NCBI RefSeq assembly: GCF_042432825.1
Contig: NZ_JBHLWN010000071.1
Span: forward strand, 62,001-126,000
Length of the DNA stretch: 64,000 nucleotides
Direction: 5' to 3'
Source of the DNA: Gordoniibacillus chartarius
GTDB lineage: Bacteria > Bacillota > Bacilli > Paenibacillales > NBRC-103111
A program made the translations under genes and the position numbers. The notes beneath the pieces were generated by a model. The model saw nothing but the letters and a program-made list of their open reading frames with translations, did no database searches and was not told where the DNA came from. The stretch's first letter is position 1, and every line of letters starts with the position of its first letter. Below, piece by piece: positions 23,599-32,549 of this stretch.

Positions 23599-24693
23599 AT
23601 GCCGAGACAGCTGGCACAGCTGCGCCGGTATTTATTGTCGGCGTTTGCGGGGGTAGCCGCCGCTTACGTATTATTTTTCATGCCGCTGCCTTATTACATC
23701 TTAATGCCGGGCACTGCGGAGCCTGTCAAGCCGATGGTAAAGCTGGCCAAAGGGGAGCATAACGAGCAAGGGGCTTTCATGTTAACGACGGTGCGCGGCG
23801 GGGATGCGAACGTGTTTAACTATGTGGTTGCCCGTTTCCATCCCTATGAAGAACTTGTGAAGAAAGAAGATATGTTCGGCTCGGAGACGCCTCAGGAATA
23901 TTCGCAGCGGCAGGAATACGTCATGCTGACTTCGCAAAGCGACGCGATGCAAGCCGCTTACCGGAAGGCTGGAATCCCGTATGAGATCGCGGGCGACGGA
24001 GTGATGGTAATTCGTACGATTCCGGGCATGCCGGCTGAGAAGGTGCTGCGCGGAGGGGACTACTTATTGAAGGTCGATCAGACGACGATCCATAAAGCAC
24101 AGGAGCTTCTCGATTATTTGAGCGGCAAAAAAGCCGGCGATACGATCACCTTCACATACCGGCGCGATAAGGCAAACCTGGAAGCGCAGCTTACGCTGGC
24201 GACGCTGCCGCAGGAGAAGGATGAGCGGGGGAACCCCCTGCCGCAGCGGGCCGGCCTCGGGATCGTGCCCGGCGACGTGCAGTCGGTGAAAGCTGCCGAT
24301 CCGGCGCACCAGTTCACAGTGAAGACGGAAGATATCGGCGGACCGTCGGCCGGCCTGATGTTCTCCCTCGAAATGTATGCCCAGCTGACCGGCAGCGACT
24401 TGACAAAGGGCTATCGTATTGCGGGAACGGGAACCATCACGCCAGAGGGTAACGTAGGACCGATCGGAGGGATTCAGCATAAGGTGATCGCTGCCGATCG
24501 GGAGCAAGCGGAAATTTTCTTTGCTCCGCAAGATGTGTATCCGAAGGAAGGCCAGAAATTTGAGCCTGTGCTCAATTATTCCGATGCCGTGGAACGGGCG
24601 AAGGCAATCGGCTCGAAGATGCGGATCGTTTCGGTCGCTACACTGGATGACGCCATAAAATTTTTGAATGAGCTGCCGCCAAAATCAAAATGA
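23599..24693 (+). CDS. ylbL: PDZ-domain Lon-type serine protease (YlbL / SepM family)
   Basis: Membrane-anchored protease of 364 residues. An N-terminal membrane helix (LSAFAGVAAAYVLFFMPLPYYI) is followed by an extracytoplasmic part with a PDZ domain (about 125-200; MPAEKVLRGGDYLLKVD). A Lon-type catalytic domain comes next, with the Ser/Lys dyad S250 (GGPSAGLMF) and K295 (GGIQHKVIAADR). Relatives process secreted peptides (SepM) or act in the DNA-damage checkpoint (YlbL). ATG 23599 is preferred over 23584 because GGGGGAGAG precedes it. The neighbours ylbK and ylbM of Bacillus are absent. Confidence 0.9.
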   Translation: MPRQLAQLRRYLLSAFAGVAAAYVLFFMPLPYYILMPGTAEPVKPMVKLAKGEHNEQGAFMLTTVRGGDANVFNYVVARFHPYEELVKKEDMFGSETPQEYSQRQEYVMLTSQSDAMQAAYRKAGIPYEIAGDGVMVIRTIPGMPAEKVLRGGDYLLKVDQTTIHKAQELLDYLSGKKAGDTITFTYRRDKANLEAQLTLATLPQEKDERGNPLPQRAGLGIVPGDVQSVKAADPAHQFTVKTEDIGGPSAGLMFSLEMYAQLTGSDLTKGYRIAGTGTITPEGNVGPIGGIQHKVIAADREQAEIFFAPQDVYPKEGQKFEPVLNYSDAVERAKAIGSKMRIVSVATLDDAIKFLNELPPKSK

Positions 24694-24723
24694 TGGACAT
24701 GACTGGTTAAAAATCGCAAAAGG

Positions 24724-24753
24724 TTGACAAAATAGAAGGAATGTCGCTATAAT
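24724..24753 (+). promoter_or_regulatory. Consensus sigma-A promoter for yceD-rpmF
   Basis: TTGACA (24724-24729), an 18-base spacer and TATAAT (24748-24753). Both hexamers are perfect. Confidence 0.85.
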
Positions 24754-24780
24754 TATTTTTGTTTGTTTGGAGTGATGCTC

Positions 24781-25281
24781 ATGCTGTTGAATGTGAAGGA
24801 AGTCCTGCAGAAGGATGTCCCGGTGAGCCTGCAAGGCCGGCTGGACATGACCCCGTTGTTAGGCTCCCGTCAAGATTTGGCGGGCTTTAGCGCAGCGGAT
24901 GCCAAGCTGGAAGCAGTCCCCGGAACGGACATGGTCGTCGTTCACGGCAGCGTGAAGCTGGACGTTGAGCAGCGATGCTCGAGATGTCTGGAGCCGGTAC
25001 ATGATCGGCTTACCATTCCGTTTCAAGAGTCGTTTACCCAGTCCAAGGAAGCGGCCAGCTTGGATGAAGATCTCGTTCTCGTCAGCGAGGACAAGGTGGA
25101 TCTGGATCCATATGTAGAGGAAGCCGTATTGATCGGTATTCCGTACATACCGCTATGCAGCAATGACTGCAAAGGGCTATGCCCCGTCTGCGGCACGAAC
25201 CGGAACACGGACCCCTGCAGCTGCAAACAAGAGAAAATCGATCCCCGGCTCGCCGGGCTGGCGGATTTTTTCAAAGAGTAA
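24781..25281 (+). CDS. DUF177 / YceD family protein
   Basis: A 166-residue protein of the YceD (DUF177) family, nearly always encoded just before rpmF and linked in other organisms to 23S rRNA accumulation. Four Cys form a likely zinc site: C66-SRC69 in the middle, and the C-terminal Cys group in CSNDCKGLCPVCG, which also contains the family's DCKGLCPxCG motif. ATG 24781 has GGAG eight bases upstream; earlier in-frame starts overlap that site. It corresponds to ylbN in B. subtilis. A strong consensus promoter precedes it. Confidence 0.92.
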   Translation: MLLNVKEVLQKDVPVSLQGRLDMTPLLGSRQDLAGFSAADAKLEAVPGTDMVVVHGSVKLDVEQRCSRCLEPVHDRLTIPFQESFTQSKEAASLDEDLVLVSEDKVDLDPYVEEAVLIGIPYIPLCSNDCKGLCPVCGTNRNTDPCSCKQEKIDPRLAGLADFFKE

Positions 25282-25314
25282 GCGATCGTTGAGTTGTTGA
25301 AGGAGGTGTTATGC

Positions 25315-25491
25315 ATGGCAGTACCTTTTCGTAAAGTATCCAAGACTCGTCGCGACAAGCGCCGTACTCACTTCAAGCTGGAAGTGCCGGGCATGGTAAA
25401 ATGCGAGCAGTGCGGCGAGCTGAAGCTTTCGCACCGCGTATGCAAAAACTGCGGTACGTACAAAGGCAGAGAAATCGTTTCGCAAGCGTAA
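25315..25491 (+). CDS. rpmF: 50S ribosomal protein L32
   Basis: 58-residue ribosomal protein beginning MAVPFRKVSKTRRDKRRTH. It is the zinc-binding form, with C30, C33, C43 and C46, rather than the C-minus paralogue made under zinc starvation. ATG 25315 follows AAGGAGGTG. It lies 33 bases after yceD in the same transcript and is followed by a near-perfect terminator. Confidence 0.98.
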   Translation: MAVPFRKVSKTRRDKRRTHFKLEVPGMVKCEQCGELKLSHRVCKNCGTYKGREIVSQA

Positions 25492-25507
25492 TCCTCTTAC
25501 GGGATCG

Positions 25508-25547
25508 AATAACACCTCATTGTTCATCAATGAGGTGTTATTTTTTT
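25508..25547 (+). terminator. Rho-independent terminator after rpmF
   Basis: A perfect 15-bp stem (25508-25522 with 25528-25542), a five-base loop, and seven T. Confidence 0.92.
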
Positions 25548-25579
25548 GCTTTCTCGCCCATAATTTTATATACTACATG

Positions 25580-25596
25580 TTAGTACTAGGTAATAA
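25580..25596. promoter_or_regulatory. FapR operator (autoregulatory)
   Basis: TTAGTACTAGGTAATAA resembles the 17-base FapR box of Bacillus (TTAGTACCTRRTACTAA-like) and lies just after TATACT (25567-25572), in front of fapR-plsX-fab. FapR released by malonyl-CoA would derepress the fatty acid genes. Confidence 0.65.
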
Positions 25597-25644
25597 GAAG
25601 AGGTGCTAGTCATCACGGAGCTATGGGGAGAGGGTGTGGGCCGA

Positions 25645-26238
25645 ATGGAGAAGCTTCCGAAACGCGAGCGACAACAGCAGCTTCTGGCGGCCATCGACAG
25701 AAACCCCTTCGTCACCGACGAAGAGCTGATGCGCACGTTCGGCGTAAGCATTCAGACGGTCCGGCTAGACCGGCTGGAGCTCGGTATTCCGGAGCTGCGT
25801 GAACGAATCAAGAGCATGGCGGAGAAGTCGTACGATCAAGTACGTACGCTTCCGCTCCATGAGATTATCGGGGACATAATCGATCTGCAGCTCGATAAGA
25901 GCGGGATCTCGATATTTGAAATTCGGGAGGAGCACGTATTCTCCCGCAACAAGATCGCCCGCGGCCATCACATCTTTGCCCAGGCGAACTCGCTGGCGGT
26001 TGCGGTCATTAACGACGAGGTAGCGCTGACGGCTTCGGCCGATATCCGCTTTCTTCGGGCCGTAAGGCTCGGGGAGAAGTGTATTGCGAAAGCGTATGTA
26101 CGATCGTTGTCCCGGGGCAAAGCTAAGGTAGAGGTGCTGACCATGATTGGGGACGAGACAGTATTTCAGGGACAATTCCTGATCTTTCATTCCCGCAAAG
26201 ATTTACGCAGCAAGAACGAAGGAGGGCATCAGGAGTGA
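25645..26238 (+). CDS. fapR: Transcription factor FapR, repressor of fatty acid synthesis
   Basis: Represses fatty acid and phospholipid genes and is released by malonyl-CoA. The N-terminal helix-turn-helix is ITDEEL-type: PFVTDEELMRTFGVSIQTVRLD. The linker LGIPELRERIKSMAEKSYDQV matches Bacillus FapR very closely. The C-terminal hot-dog effector domain (about 70-190) includes RGHHIFAQANSLAVAVI. ATG 25645 gives 197 residues; GTG 25636 is a possible alternative. The stop overlaps the plsX start. Confidence 0.95.
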   Translation: MEKLPKRERQQQLLAAIDRNPFVTDEELMRTFGVSIQTVRLDRLELGIPELRERIKSMAEKSYDQVRTLPLHEIIGDIIDLQLDKSGISIFEIREEHVFSRNKIARGHHIFAQANSLAVAVINDEVALTASADIRFLRAVRLGEKCIAKAYVRSLSRGKAKVEVLTMIGDETVFQGQFLIFHSRKDLRSKNEGGHQE

Positions 26239-27239
26239 ACATCGCTATCGATGTCATGGGCGGAGATCATGCGCCGAAGGAGCCCGTTCAAGGGGCGCTC
26301 GAAGCGGCGAGAGAGTGGCCTGACGTTGAGCTGACGCTTGTCGGCGATGAAGCGAAGCTGCGGCCGCTGCTGGCGGGGGCGCCGAGCAATGTGCGTGTGC
26401 ACCATGCCGCGGAGACGATTGAAGCGGAAGACGAGCCGGTGCGCGCCGTCCGCCGCAAGAAGGATTCGTCGATGGTCGTTGCCGGAACGCTTGTGAAGAC
26501 GAAGCAAGCGTCGGCAATGATTTCCGCCGGCAATACGGGCGCTTTAATGACGACCGGCTTGCTCGTCGTCGGCCGGATCGCAGGCATCGAACGGCCGGCG
26601 CTGGCGTCGATGCTCCCGTCCGCATCGGACTCCGGCATACTTGCGCTGGACCTTGGGGCCAACATGGACGCCTCGCCGCAGCAGCTGCTGCAGTATGCAA
26701 TAATGGGCAGCATTTATCGCAGCCGTGTCGACGGCATCGAACGCCCGCGTGTCGGGCTCCTCAATGTCGGCACAGAACCGGGCAAAGGCAACGAGCTGAC
26801 GAAAGCATGCTTCCCGCTGCTGGAACAGGCTCCGATCCATTTTGCCGGCAATGTGGAAGCTCGCGATGTGCTTAAGGGAGCATGCGACGTACTCGTTTGC
26901 GACGGCTTCGCCGGCAACATTATGCTGAAGTCGCTGGAAGGCGCGGCCTCATTTATTTTCTCGGCGTTGAAGACGGAATTTACGCGGACTACGCTGACGA
27001 AGCTGGCGGCCGGGATTCTGAAGCCCGGGCTTTCCCGATTCCGCAAGAAGATGGACTACACGGAATACGGTGCGGCTCCGCTGCTTGGTATTGACGGACT
27101 TGTTTTGAAGTGTCACGGCTCTTCCGATGCGAAGGCGTTCAAGAACGCTGTAAGACAAGCGCGAATTGCAGTCAACAACCGCTTGGTCGGAGCCATATCG
27201 GACGAATTTAGCAAATGGGAGGCTGGGGAGCCGAAATGA
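26235..27239 (+). CDS. plsX: Phosphate acyltransferase PlsX
   Basis: Makes acyl-phosphate from acyl-ACP, the first step of phospholipid synthesis in this group. It has 334 residues, beginning MNIAIDVMGGDHAPKE, with SAMISAGNTGALM and VGLLNVGTEPGKGNE. It starts with GTG overlapping the fapR stop, and its own stop overlaps the fabH start, so the three genes are coupled. Nothing unusual is seen in the active-site motifs. Confidence 0.96.
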   Translation: MNIAIDVMGGDHAPKEPVQGALEAAREWPDVELTLVGDEAKLRPLLAGAPSNVRVHHAAETIEAEDEPVRAVRRKKDSSMVVAGTLVKTKQASAMISAGNTGALMTTGLLVVGRIAGIERPALASMLPSASDSGILALDLGANMDASPQQLLQYAIMGSIYRSRVDGIERPRVGLLNVGTEPGKGNELTKACFPLLEQAPIHFAGNVEARDVLKGACDVLVCDGFAGNIMLKSLEGAASFIFSALKTEFTRTTLTKLAAGILKPGLSRFRKKMDYTEYGAAPLLGIDGLVLKCHGSSDAKAFKNAVRQARIAVNNRLVGAISDEFSKWEAGEPK

Positions 27240-28222
27240 GCTTGAAATCGGTAGGAGTCATTGGAGCGGGTTATTATGTGCCGGATCGTGTACTGACGAA
27301 CCGGGACCTGGAGCAGATGGTGGAGACGAATGACGAATGGATCGTTACCCGTACGGGCATCCGCGAACGGCGGATCGCCGCGCCTGAGCAAGCGACCTCG
27401 GATTTGGCATACGAAGCGTCCGTCAAGGCTCTGGAGCGGGCAGGCATCACTGGCGAAGACCTCGATTTGATTATTGTGGCGACCATTACGCCGGATATGG
27501 CGTTCCCCTCCGCTGCCTGCTTGCTGCAGGAGAAGCTGGGCGCGAAGAAGGCGGCTGCCTTCGATCTCGCAGCGGCTTGCGCGGGCTTCGTTTACGGTTT
27601 GGCGAACGCGGCGAACTTCCTGGCAACGGGCATGTACAAGAAAGCTCTTGTCGTCGGGGCGGATTGCTTGTCGCGCATTACGGATTATACGGACCGGAAC
27701 ACATGCATCTTGTTTGGAGACGGAGCGGGTGCGGTCGTACTTGGCGAAGTGCCGGAAGGCCGCGGCTTCCGTTCGTTCGAGCTGGGGGCGGACGGCTCCG
27801 GCGGCGAGCTGCTTAAGCTGGAGGGCGGCGGCTCCAAAGCGCCTGCGTCGGCACAAACGCTGGAAAATAAGCTGCACTATATTTACATGAACGGCAACGA
27901 GGTATTTAAGTTCGCTGTGCGCATTATGGGCGCAGCTTCGGACGAGGCGCTTCGTAAGGCGGGCATGGGCAAAGAAGACATCGATTTGCTCATTCCGCAT
28001 CAGGCGAATATCCGTATCATCCAGTCGGCATTAAACCGGCTTGAGCTTTCCGAAGACAAGTGCCACGTCAACATCGACCGGTACGGAAACATGTCGGCGG
28101 CCTCCATCCCGGTTGCCCTTGCCGAAGCGGCGGAAGCGGGGAAAGTGAAAGAAGGCGATACGCTGCTTATGGTCGGTTTCGGCGGCGGCTTGACCTGGGG
28201 CGCCTCCGTACTGGTTTGGTAA
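27236..28222 (+). CDS. fabH: Beta-ketoacyl-ACP synthase III
   Basis: Starts fatty acid synthesis by condensing an acyl-CoA primer with malonyl-ACP. The Cys-His-Asn triad is C115 (DLAAACAGFVYG), H255 (LLIPHQANIRI) and N285 (DRYGNMSAAS). It has 328 residues. ATG 27236 overlaps the plsX stop (ATGA). In Bacillus fabH is not in this operon, so the insertion between plsX and fabD is a lineage-specific arrangement also met in other Firmicutes. Confidence 0.96.
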   Translation: MSLKSVGVIGAGYYVPDRVLTNRDLEQMVETNDEWIVTRTGIRERRIAAPEQATSDLAYEASVKALERAGITGEDLDLIIVATITPDMAFPSAACLLQEKLGAKKAAAFDLAAACAGFVYGLANAANFLATGMYKKALVVGADCLSRITDYTDRNTCILFGDGAGAVVLGEVPEGRGFRSFELGADGSGGELLKLEGGGSKAPASAQTLENKLHYIYMNGNEVFKFAVRIMGAASDEALRKAGMGKEDIDLLIPHQANIRIIQSALNRLELSEDKCHVNIDRYGNMSAASIPVALAEAAEAGKVKEGDTLLMVGFGGGLTWGASVLVW

Positions 28223-28272
28223 GCAATGGCCGATAATGCGGAGGATGAACTTGACTGTTGGGGAGGATCACC

Positions 28273-29211
28273 ATGGGTAAAATAGCGTTTGTTTTTCCGG
28301 GTCAAGGCGCCCAGGCGGTTGGTATGGGGAAGGACGTTTACGAATCGAACGAAACGGCGCGCAGGCGGTTTGAAGAAGCGGACGAGGTGCTGGGCGAAAA
28401 GCTCAGTGAATTGATCTTTGGCGGTCCGGAAGATTCGCTGAGAATGACGGCGAACACGCAGCCGGCGCTGCTGGCCACCTCGATCGCATATTTAGAGGCG
28501 TTCCGCGCCGCGGGCATTACGCCTGACTATGTCGCCGGCCACAGCCTTGGAGAGTACAGCGCGCTGGTTGCCGCCGGAGTGCTGGATTATGCCGACGCGG
28601 TGCGAACGGTCAGAGCCCGCGGCCGGTTCATGGAGCAAGCGGTGCCAAGCGGACAAGGCGCAATGGCGGCTGTGCTTGGCGCAGAACGCGAGGCTCTTGC
28701 CGGTCTGTGCGCCGCTGTATCGGCGGATGTCGGCCCGGTCGAGATGGCTAATGTGAACTGCCCGGGACAGATTGTCATCTCCGGCTCGATCGAAGGCGTG
28801 CAAGCTGTCTCGGACCGCATCAAAGAAATTGGCGCCAAGCGGGCCAAGCTGCTCGAAGTGAGCGGGCCGTTCCACTCCTCGCTGATGAAGCCTGCTGCCG
28901 ACATGCTGCGGGAAACGCTCCGTGGAGTGACGCTGCGCAATGCCGTTGTGCCGGTCGTTGCGAACGTGACGGCGCGTCCGGTAACGGAAGCGGAGACGAT
29001 CCGCAGCTTGCTTGTCGATCAGGTCGTGTCTCCGGTACTGTGGGAAGATACGGTCGCTTGGCTGGCAGATGCAGGTGTCGATACGTTTATTGAAATCGGC
29101 TCCGGCACAGTACTCGCAGGATTGATCAAGAAGACGGTCAGCGGTGCCGTTATCCATTCGATTAATAGCGTGGCTGCACTGGAAGCGTTCATGGCGGAAA
29201 CGAAAGTATAA
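28273..29211 (+). CDS. fabD: Malonyl-CoA:ACP transacylase
   Basis: Loads malonyl groups onto ACP. It has 312 residues. The nucleophile is S91 in AGHSLGEYSAL and the catalytic His is H201 in SGPFHSSLM. The oxyanion Gln lies in FVFPGQGAQ. ATG 28273 follows GGGGAGGATCACC. It lies 50 bases downstream of fabH, without a terminator between. Confidence 0.96.
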   Translation: MGKIAFVFPGQGAQAVGMGKDVYESNETARRRFEEADEVLGEKLSELIFGGPEDSLRMTANTQPALLATSIAYLEAFRAAGITPDYVAGHSLGEYSALVAAGVLDYADAVRTVRARGRFMEQAVPSGQGAMAAVLGAEREALAGLCAAVSADVGPVEMANVNCPGQIVISGSIEGVQAVSDRIKEIGAKRAKLLEVSGPFHSSLMKPAADMLRETLRGVTLRNAVVPVVANVTARPVTEAETIRSLLVDQVVSPVLWEDTVAWLADAGVDTFIEIGSGTVLAGLIKKTVSGAVIHSINSVAALEAFMAETKV

Positions 29212-29250
29212 AACCCTTATCTAGCAGCATTTGGGAGAGGAGTCTGCACT

Positions 29251-29994
29251 ATGCTTACAGGTCAAGTAGCCCTCGTTACGGGGGCGTCGCGCGGCATCGG
29301 CCGAGCCATTGCGCTCGCCCTGGCGGAAGCCGGCGCTGACGTAGCCGTGAACTATGCGGGGAGCGAGGGCGCGGCTGCGGAAGTTGTCGAACGCATCGAG
29401 GCAATGGGTCGCAAAGCGGTCAAGCTGAAAGCCGACGTCGGGTCTGCCGAGGAGGCGGAGGAGCTTGTTAAGATGACGCTGGAAACGTTCGGACGTCTCG
29501 ATATCCTCGTCAACAACGCCGGCATTACGCGCGACAATCTGATCATGCGCATGAAGGAAGAGGAGTTCGATCAGGTTATCAATACGAACCTGAAGGGCGT
29601 CTTCAATTGCATCAAGGCCGTCACTCGTCCGATGATGAAGCAGCGCTCCGGCCGGATTATCAATATTTCCTCCGTTGTCGGCGTGCTGGGGAACCCGGGT
29701 CAAGCGAACTATGTGGCTGCCAAAGCCGGCGTCATCGGCTTGACGAAGGCGACCGCCCGCGAGCTGGCTTCGCGCGGCATTACGGTCAATTGCGTTGCTC
29801 CCGGCTTTATCGAAACGGATATGACCGATAAGCTGTCGGAGGATACGCGGGCCGGACTGACGTCGCAAATTCCGCTCGCCCGTCTGGGCCAGCCGGAGGA
29901 CATCGCTCGCGCCGTACGTTTTCTGGCTTCAAGCGACGCGGCCTATATGACGGGCCAAACGCTGCACGTTGACGGCGGCATGTACATGGGTTAA
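29251..29994 (+). CDS. fabG: 3-oxoacyl-ACP reductase
   Basis: NADPH-dependent reduction of 3-ketoacyl-ACP. It is a short-chain dehydrogenase of 247 residues with the cofactor loop GASRGIG (11-17), the NNAG motif (88-91) and the S141-Y154-K158 catalytic set in NISSVVG ... NYVAAK. ATG 29251 has GGGAGAGGAG upstream. It is part of the fapR-plsX-fab operon, 39 bases after fabD. Confidence 0.96.
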   Translation: MLTGQVALVTGASRGIGRAIALALAEAGADVAVNYAGSEGAAAEVVERIEAMGRKAVKLKADVGSAEEAEELVKMTLETFGRLDILVNNAGITRDNLIMRMKEEEFDQVINTNLKGVFNCIKAVTRPMMKQRSGRIINISSVVGVLGNPGQANYVAAKAGVIGLTKATARELASRGITVNCVAPGFIETDMTDKLSEDTRAGLTSQIPLARLGQPEDIARAVRFLASSDAAYMTGQTLHVDGGMYMG

Positions 29995-30125
29995 GAGGCT
30001 TGCCTGGCAAAGCCTTGTATCATAACCGGGAAACGGGCCAAGATGTAACCGTCTGCTGAAGTTTGCAGGTGCCTCTGGCATTCTGTACAAGTTTCCCTTA
30101 TAATACACAGGAGGAGGTGAACCGG

Positions 30126-30362
30126 ATGTCCGACGTATTGGATCGTGTGAAACGAATTGTAGTCGATCGTCTTGGGGTAGAAGAATCTGAAGTCACCCTC
30201 GAAGCGAATTTCAAAGACGACTTAGGCGCTGATTCTCTCGATGTAGTAGAATTGGTGATGGAGCTCGAAGATGAGTTCGATATGGAAATCTCCGATGAAG
30301 ATGCAGAGAAGATTACAACCGTAGGAGAAGTAGTTGAATACATAAAAAAATCTCAAGCGTAA
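30126..30362 (+). CDS. acpP: Acyl carrier protein
   Basis: Acidic 78-residue carrier whose 4'-phosphopantetheine arm carries the growing acyl chain. The attachment Ser is S37 in the GADSLDVVEL motif. ATG 30126 follows AGGAGGTGA. A TATAAT at 30099-30104 suggests an additional promoter upstream for high ACP supply, though no clear -35 is seen. A hairpin follows the gene, separating it partly from fabF. Confidence 0.98.
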   Translation: MSDVLDRVKRIVVDRLGVEESEVTLEANFKDDLGADSLDVVELVMELEDEFDMEISDEDAEKITTVGEVVEYIKKSQA

Positions 30363-30368
30363 ACGACA

Positions 30369-30400
30369 AGTCCCGCCTTCGTGCGGGGCTTCTCCTCATT
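30369..30400 (+). terminator. Hairpin after acpP (possible attenuating terminator)
   Basis: AGTCCCGC pairs with GCGGGGCT around CTTCGT, followed by a weak TCTCCTCATTT tail. It may reduce, not abolish, read-through to fabF. Confidence 0.5.
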
Positions 30401-30434
30401 TAGACGAAAATATCGCCAAGATCGAGGTGGGAAA

Positions 30435-31670
30435 GTGAAACGAGTCGTCATCACCGGTATGGGCGTCGTGACCTCCCTGGGTCAGGACCTGGATACGTTC
30501 TGGGGCAATCTCATGGCGGGTGTCTCGGGCGTCAGCCAAATCGAGGCGTTCGACGTCAGTGAATATCCAACCCGGATCGCCGCAGAAGTGAAAGACTTCA
30601 ACCCGGAAGAATATATAGACCGCAAAGATGTCCGCAAAATGGACCGTTTCGCCCAATTCGGCGCCGTAGCCGCTATTAAAGCGCTTCAGGATGCAAAGCT
30701 CGATGTTCGCAACGATACCGACCCGGAGCGCGTAGGCGTTTCGATCGGATCCGGCATCGGCGGCCTGCAGACATGGGAAGAGCAGCATAAGACGCTGCTT
30801 GAGCGGGGACCGAAGCGGATGAGCCCGTTCTTCATTCCGATGATGATTGCGAATATGGCTTCCGGCCATGTGTCCATCATTACCGGTGCGAAGGGCCCGA
30901 ATACAACGACGGTGACCGCCTGCGCAACCGGCTCGCACGCGATCGGCGATTCGATGCGCATGATTCAGCGCGACGAAGCCGATGTGATGATCTGCGGCGG
31001 CGCAGAAGCGACAATCCGCCCAACGGGGCTCGGCGGCTTCTGTGCGATGCGCGCAATGTCAACGCGTAATGAAGAGCCGACCAAGGCAAGCCGTCCTTAC
31101 GATATCGACCGAGACGGGTTCGTGATGGGCGAAGGAGCCGGCGTCATCGTGCTGGAATCGCTGGAGCATGCCTTGAAGCGCGGCGCCCGAATTTACGGCG
31201 AGCTGATCGGTTACGGCATGAGCGGCGACGCCTACCATATGACCGATCCGGATCCGGACGGCGCAGCTCGCTGCATGGCGAAAGCGCTCAAGGATGCAGG
31301 AATTGAACCGACTGCAATTGACTATATCAATGCTCACGGCACGTCTACTCCGGTGGGCGATAAGTCGGAGACGGAAGCGATTCGCCGGACGTTTGGCGAG
31401 CACGCTTACAAGCTGGCGGTATCGTCGACGAAATCGATGACCGGCCATCTGCTTGGGGCTGCCGGCGGCGTGGAAGCGATTATTTGCGCTCTGGCGATCA
31501 ATAACAGCCGCATCCCGCCGACGATCAACCTCGACAATCCGGACCCGGAGCTGGATCTGGACTACGTTCCGCACACGGCGCGTGACGCGAAGCTGAACAC
31601 GGTGCTGTCGAACTCGTTCGGCTTCGGCGGACACAACGCGACGATCATTATGCGCAAGTACGAAGCTTAA
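30435..31670 (+). CDS. fabF: Beta-ketoacyl-ACP synthase II
   Basis: Elongating condensing enzyme of 411 residues. The Cys-His-His triad is C163 (TVTACATGSHAI), H301 (INAHGTSTPVGD) and H338 (TGHLLGAAGG). The GTG at 30435 has GAGGTGGGAAA before it; an in-frame upstream frame from 30381 contains poor, Arg-rich residues and overlaps the acpP terminator. Its position after acpP and before rnc differs from Bacillus, where fabF lies elsewhere with fabHA. Confidence 0.96.
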   Translation: MKRVVITGMGVVTSLGQDLDTFWGNLMAGVSGVSQIEAFDVSEYPTRIAAEVKDFNPEEYIDRKDVRKMDRFAQFGAVAAIKALQDAKLDVRNDTDPERVGVSIGSGIGGLQTWEEQHKTLLERGPKRMSPFFIPMMIANMASGHVSIITGAKGPNTTTVTACATGSHAIGDSMRMIQRDEADVMICGGAEATIRPTGLGGFCAMRAMSTRNEEPTKASRPYDIDRDGFVMGEGAGVIVLESLEHALKRGARIYGELIGYGMSGDAYHMTDPDPDGAARCMAKALKDAGIEPTAIDYINAHGTSTPVGDKSETEAIRRTFGEHAYKLAVSSTKSMTGHLLGAAGGVEAIICALAINNSRIPPTINLDNPDPELDLDYVPHTARDAKLNTVLSNSFGFGGHNATIIMRKYEA

Positions 31671-31725
31671 GAAGAGCTGGGCCGCCTCGGGGCGCCTCGG
31701 CTGTCCCGATGTGGAGGATTCGAAC

Positions 31726-32424
31726 ATGAACCGCGATTTGCAATTATTGCAGCAAGCGATCGGCATCCGATTCAAGAATCAAGATCTGCTGATACAGGCG
31801 TTTACGCACTCTTCTTATGTGAACGAACATCGCGCCGAAGCGAAGCAGGACAACGAGAGGCTCGAGTATCTCGGAGACGCCGTGCTCCAATTGGCGACTG
31901 CGGATTATTTGTTCGCCGCCTATCCGACTCGTCCCGAAGGCGAGCTGACCAAGCTGAGAGCGGCGATTGTTTGCGAACCGTCGCTAGTCAAGTTTGCAGA
32001 GAAGCTTGACTTCGGTGCTTACTTGCTGCTGGGCAAGGGCGAGGAGCAAACCGGAGGCCGGACACGTCCTGCGCTGCTGGCCGATGTGTTCGAATCGTTC
32101 GTCGGGGCGCTCTATCTCGATCAGGGCTTCGATGCGGCACAGGCGTTCCTGAGCAAGCATATGTTCGCTCATGTAACGGAGCTAGGCAAGCAGCGGATTA
32201 TCGACTTCAAGTCTCAACTGCAGGAGCATCTGCAGCAGCAAGGCAGAGGCACGCTCGATTACCGCATCGTCGGGATGCGGGGCCCTTCACATGACCGTGA
32301 ATTTGTCGCCGAGGTGCACATGGAAGGCAAGCTGCTCGGCACCGGCGCCGGCCGCTCCAAGAAGGAAGCGGAGCAGCAGGCGGCTGCGCAAGCGCTGGCC
32401 GGTCTTAATGTGACGGTAGGGTAA
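31726..32424 (+). CDS. rnc: Ribonuclease III
   Basis: Cleaves double-stranded RNA, processing rRNA and other transcripts (including scRNA for SRP in Bacillus). It has 232 residues: an N-terminal endonuclease domain with the signature NERLEYLGDAVL (E44, D51) and the second acidic pair D120/E123 (LADVFESFVGALYLD), and a C-terminal dsRNA-binding domain (about 155-230). ATG 31726 is used because GTGGAGG precedes it; a GTG at 31711 lies within that site. Confidence 0.96.
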   Translation: MNRDLQLLQQAIGIRFKNQDLLIQAFTHSSYVNEHRAEAKQDNERLEYLGDAVLQLATADYLFAAYPTRPEGELTKLRAAIVCEPSLVKFAEKLDFGAYLLLGKGEEQTGGRTRPALLADVFESFVGALYLDQGFDAAQAFLSKHMFAHVTELGKQRIIDFKSQLQEHLQQQGRGTLDYRIVGMRGPSHDREFVAEVHMEGKLLGTGAGRSKKEAEQQAAAQALAGLNVTVG

Positions 32425-32437
32425 ATGATAGAAAAGC

Positions 32438-32477
32438 AAGGCTCGTGCCCGGACGGAGCTCCGGCACGGGCCTTTTG
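32438..32477 (+). terminator. Rho-independent terminator after rnc
   Basis: AAGGCTCGTGCCCGGAC and its complement CCGGCACGGGCCTT form a GC-rich stem, followed by TTTT. Confidence 0.75.
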
Positions 32478-32549
32478 TCGTATACGGTGCTCGGTATCTA
32501 TATATTTTCCGCGCGGAACTTGCTACAATAGGCGTTGAGGTGGAATAGC

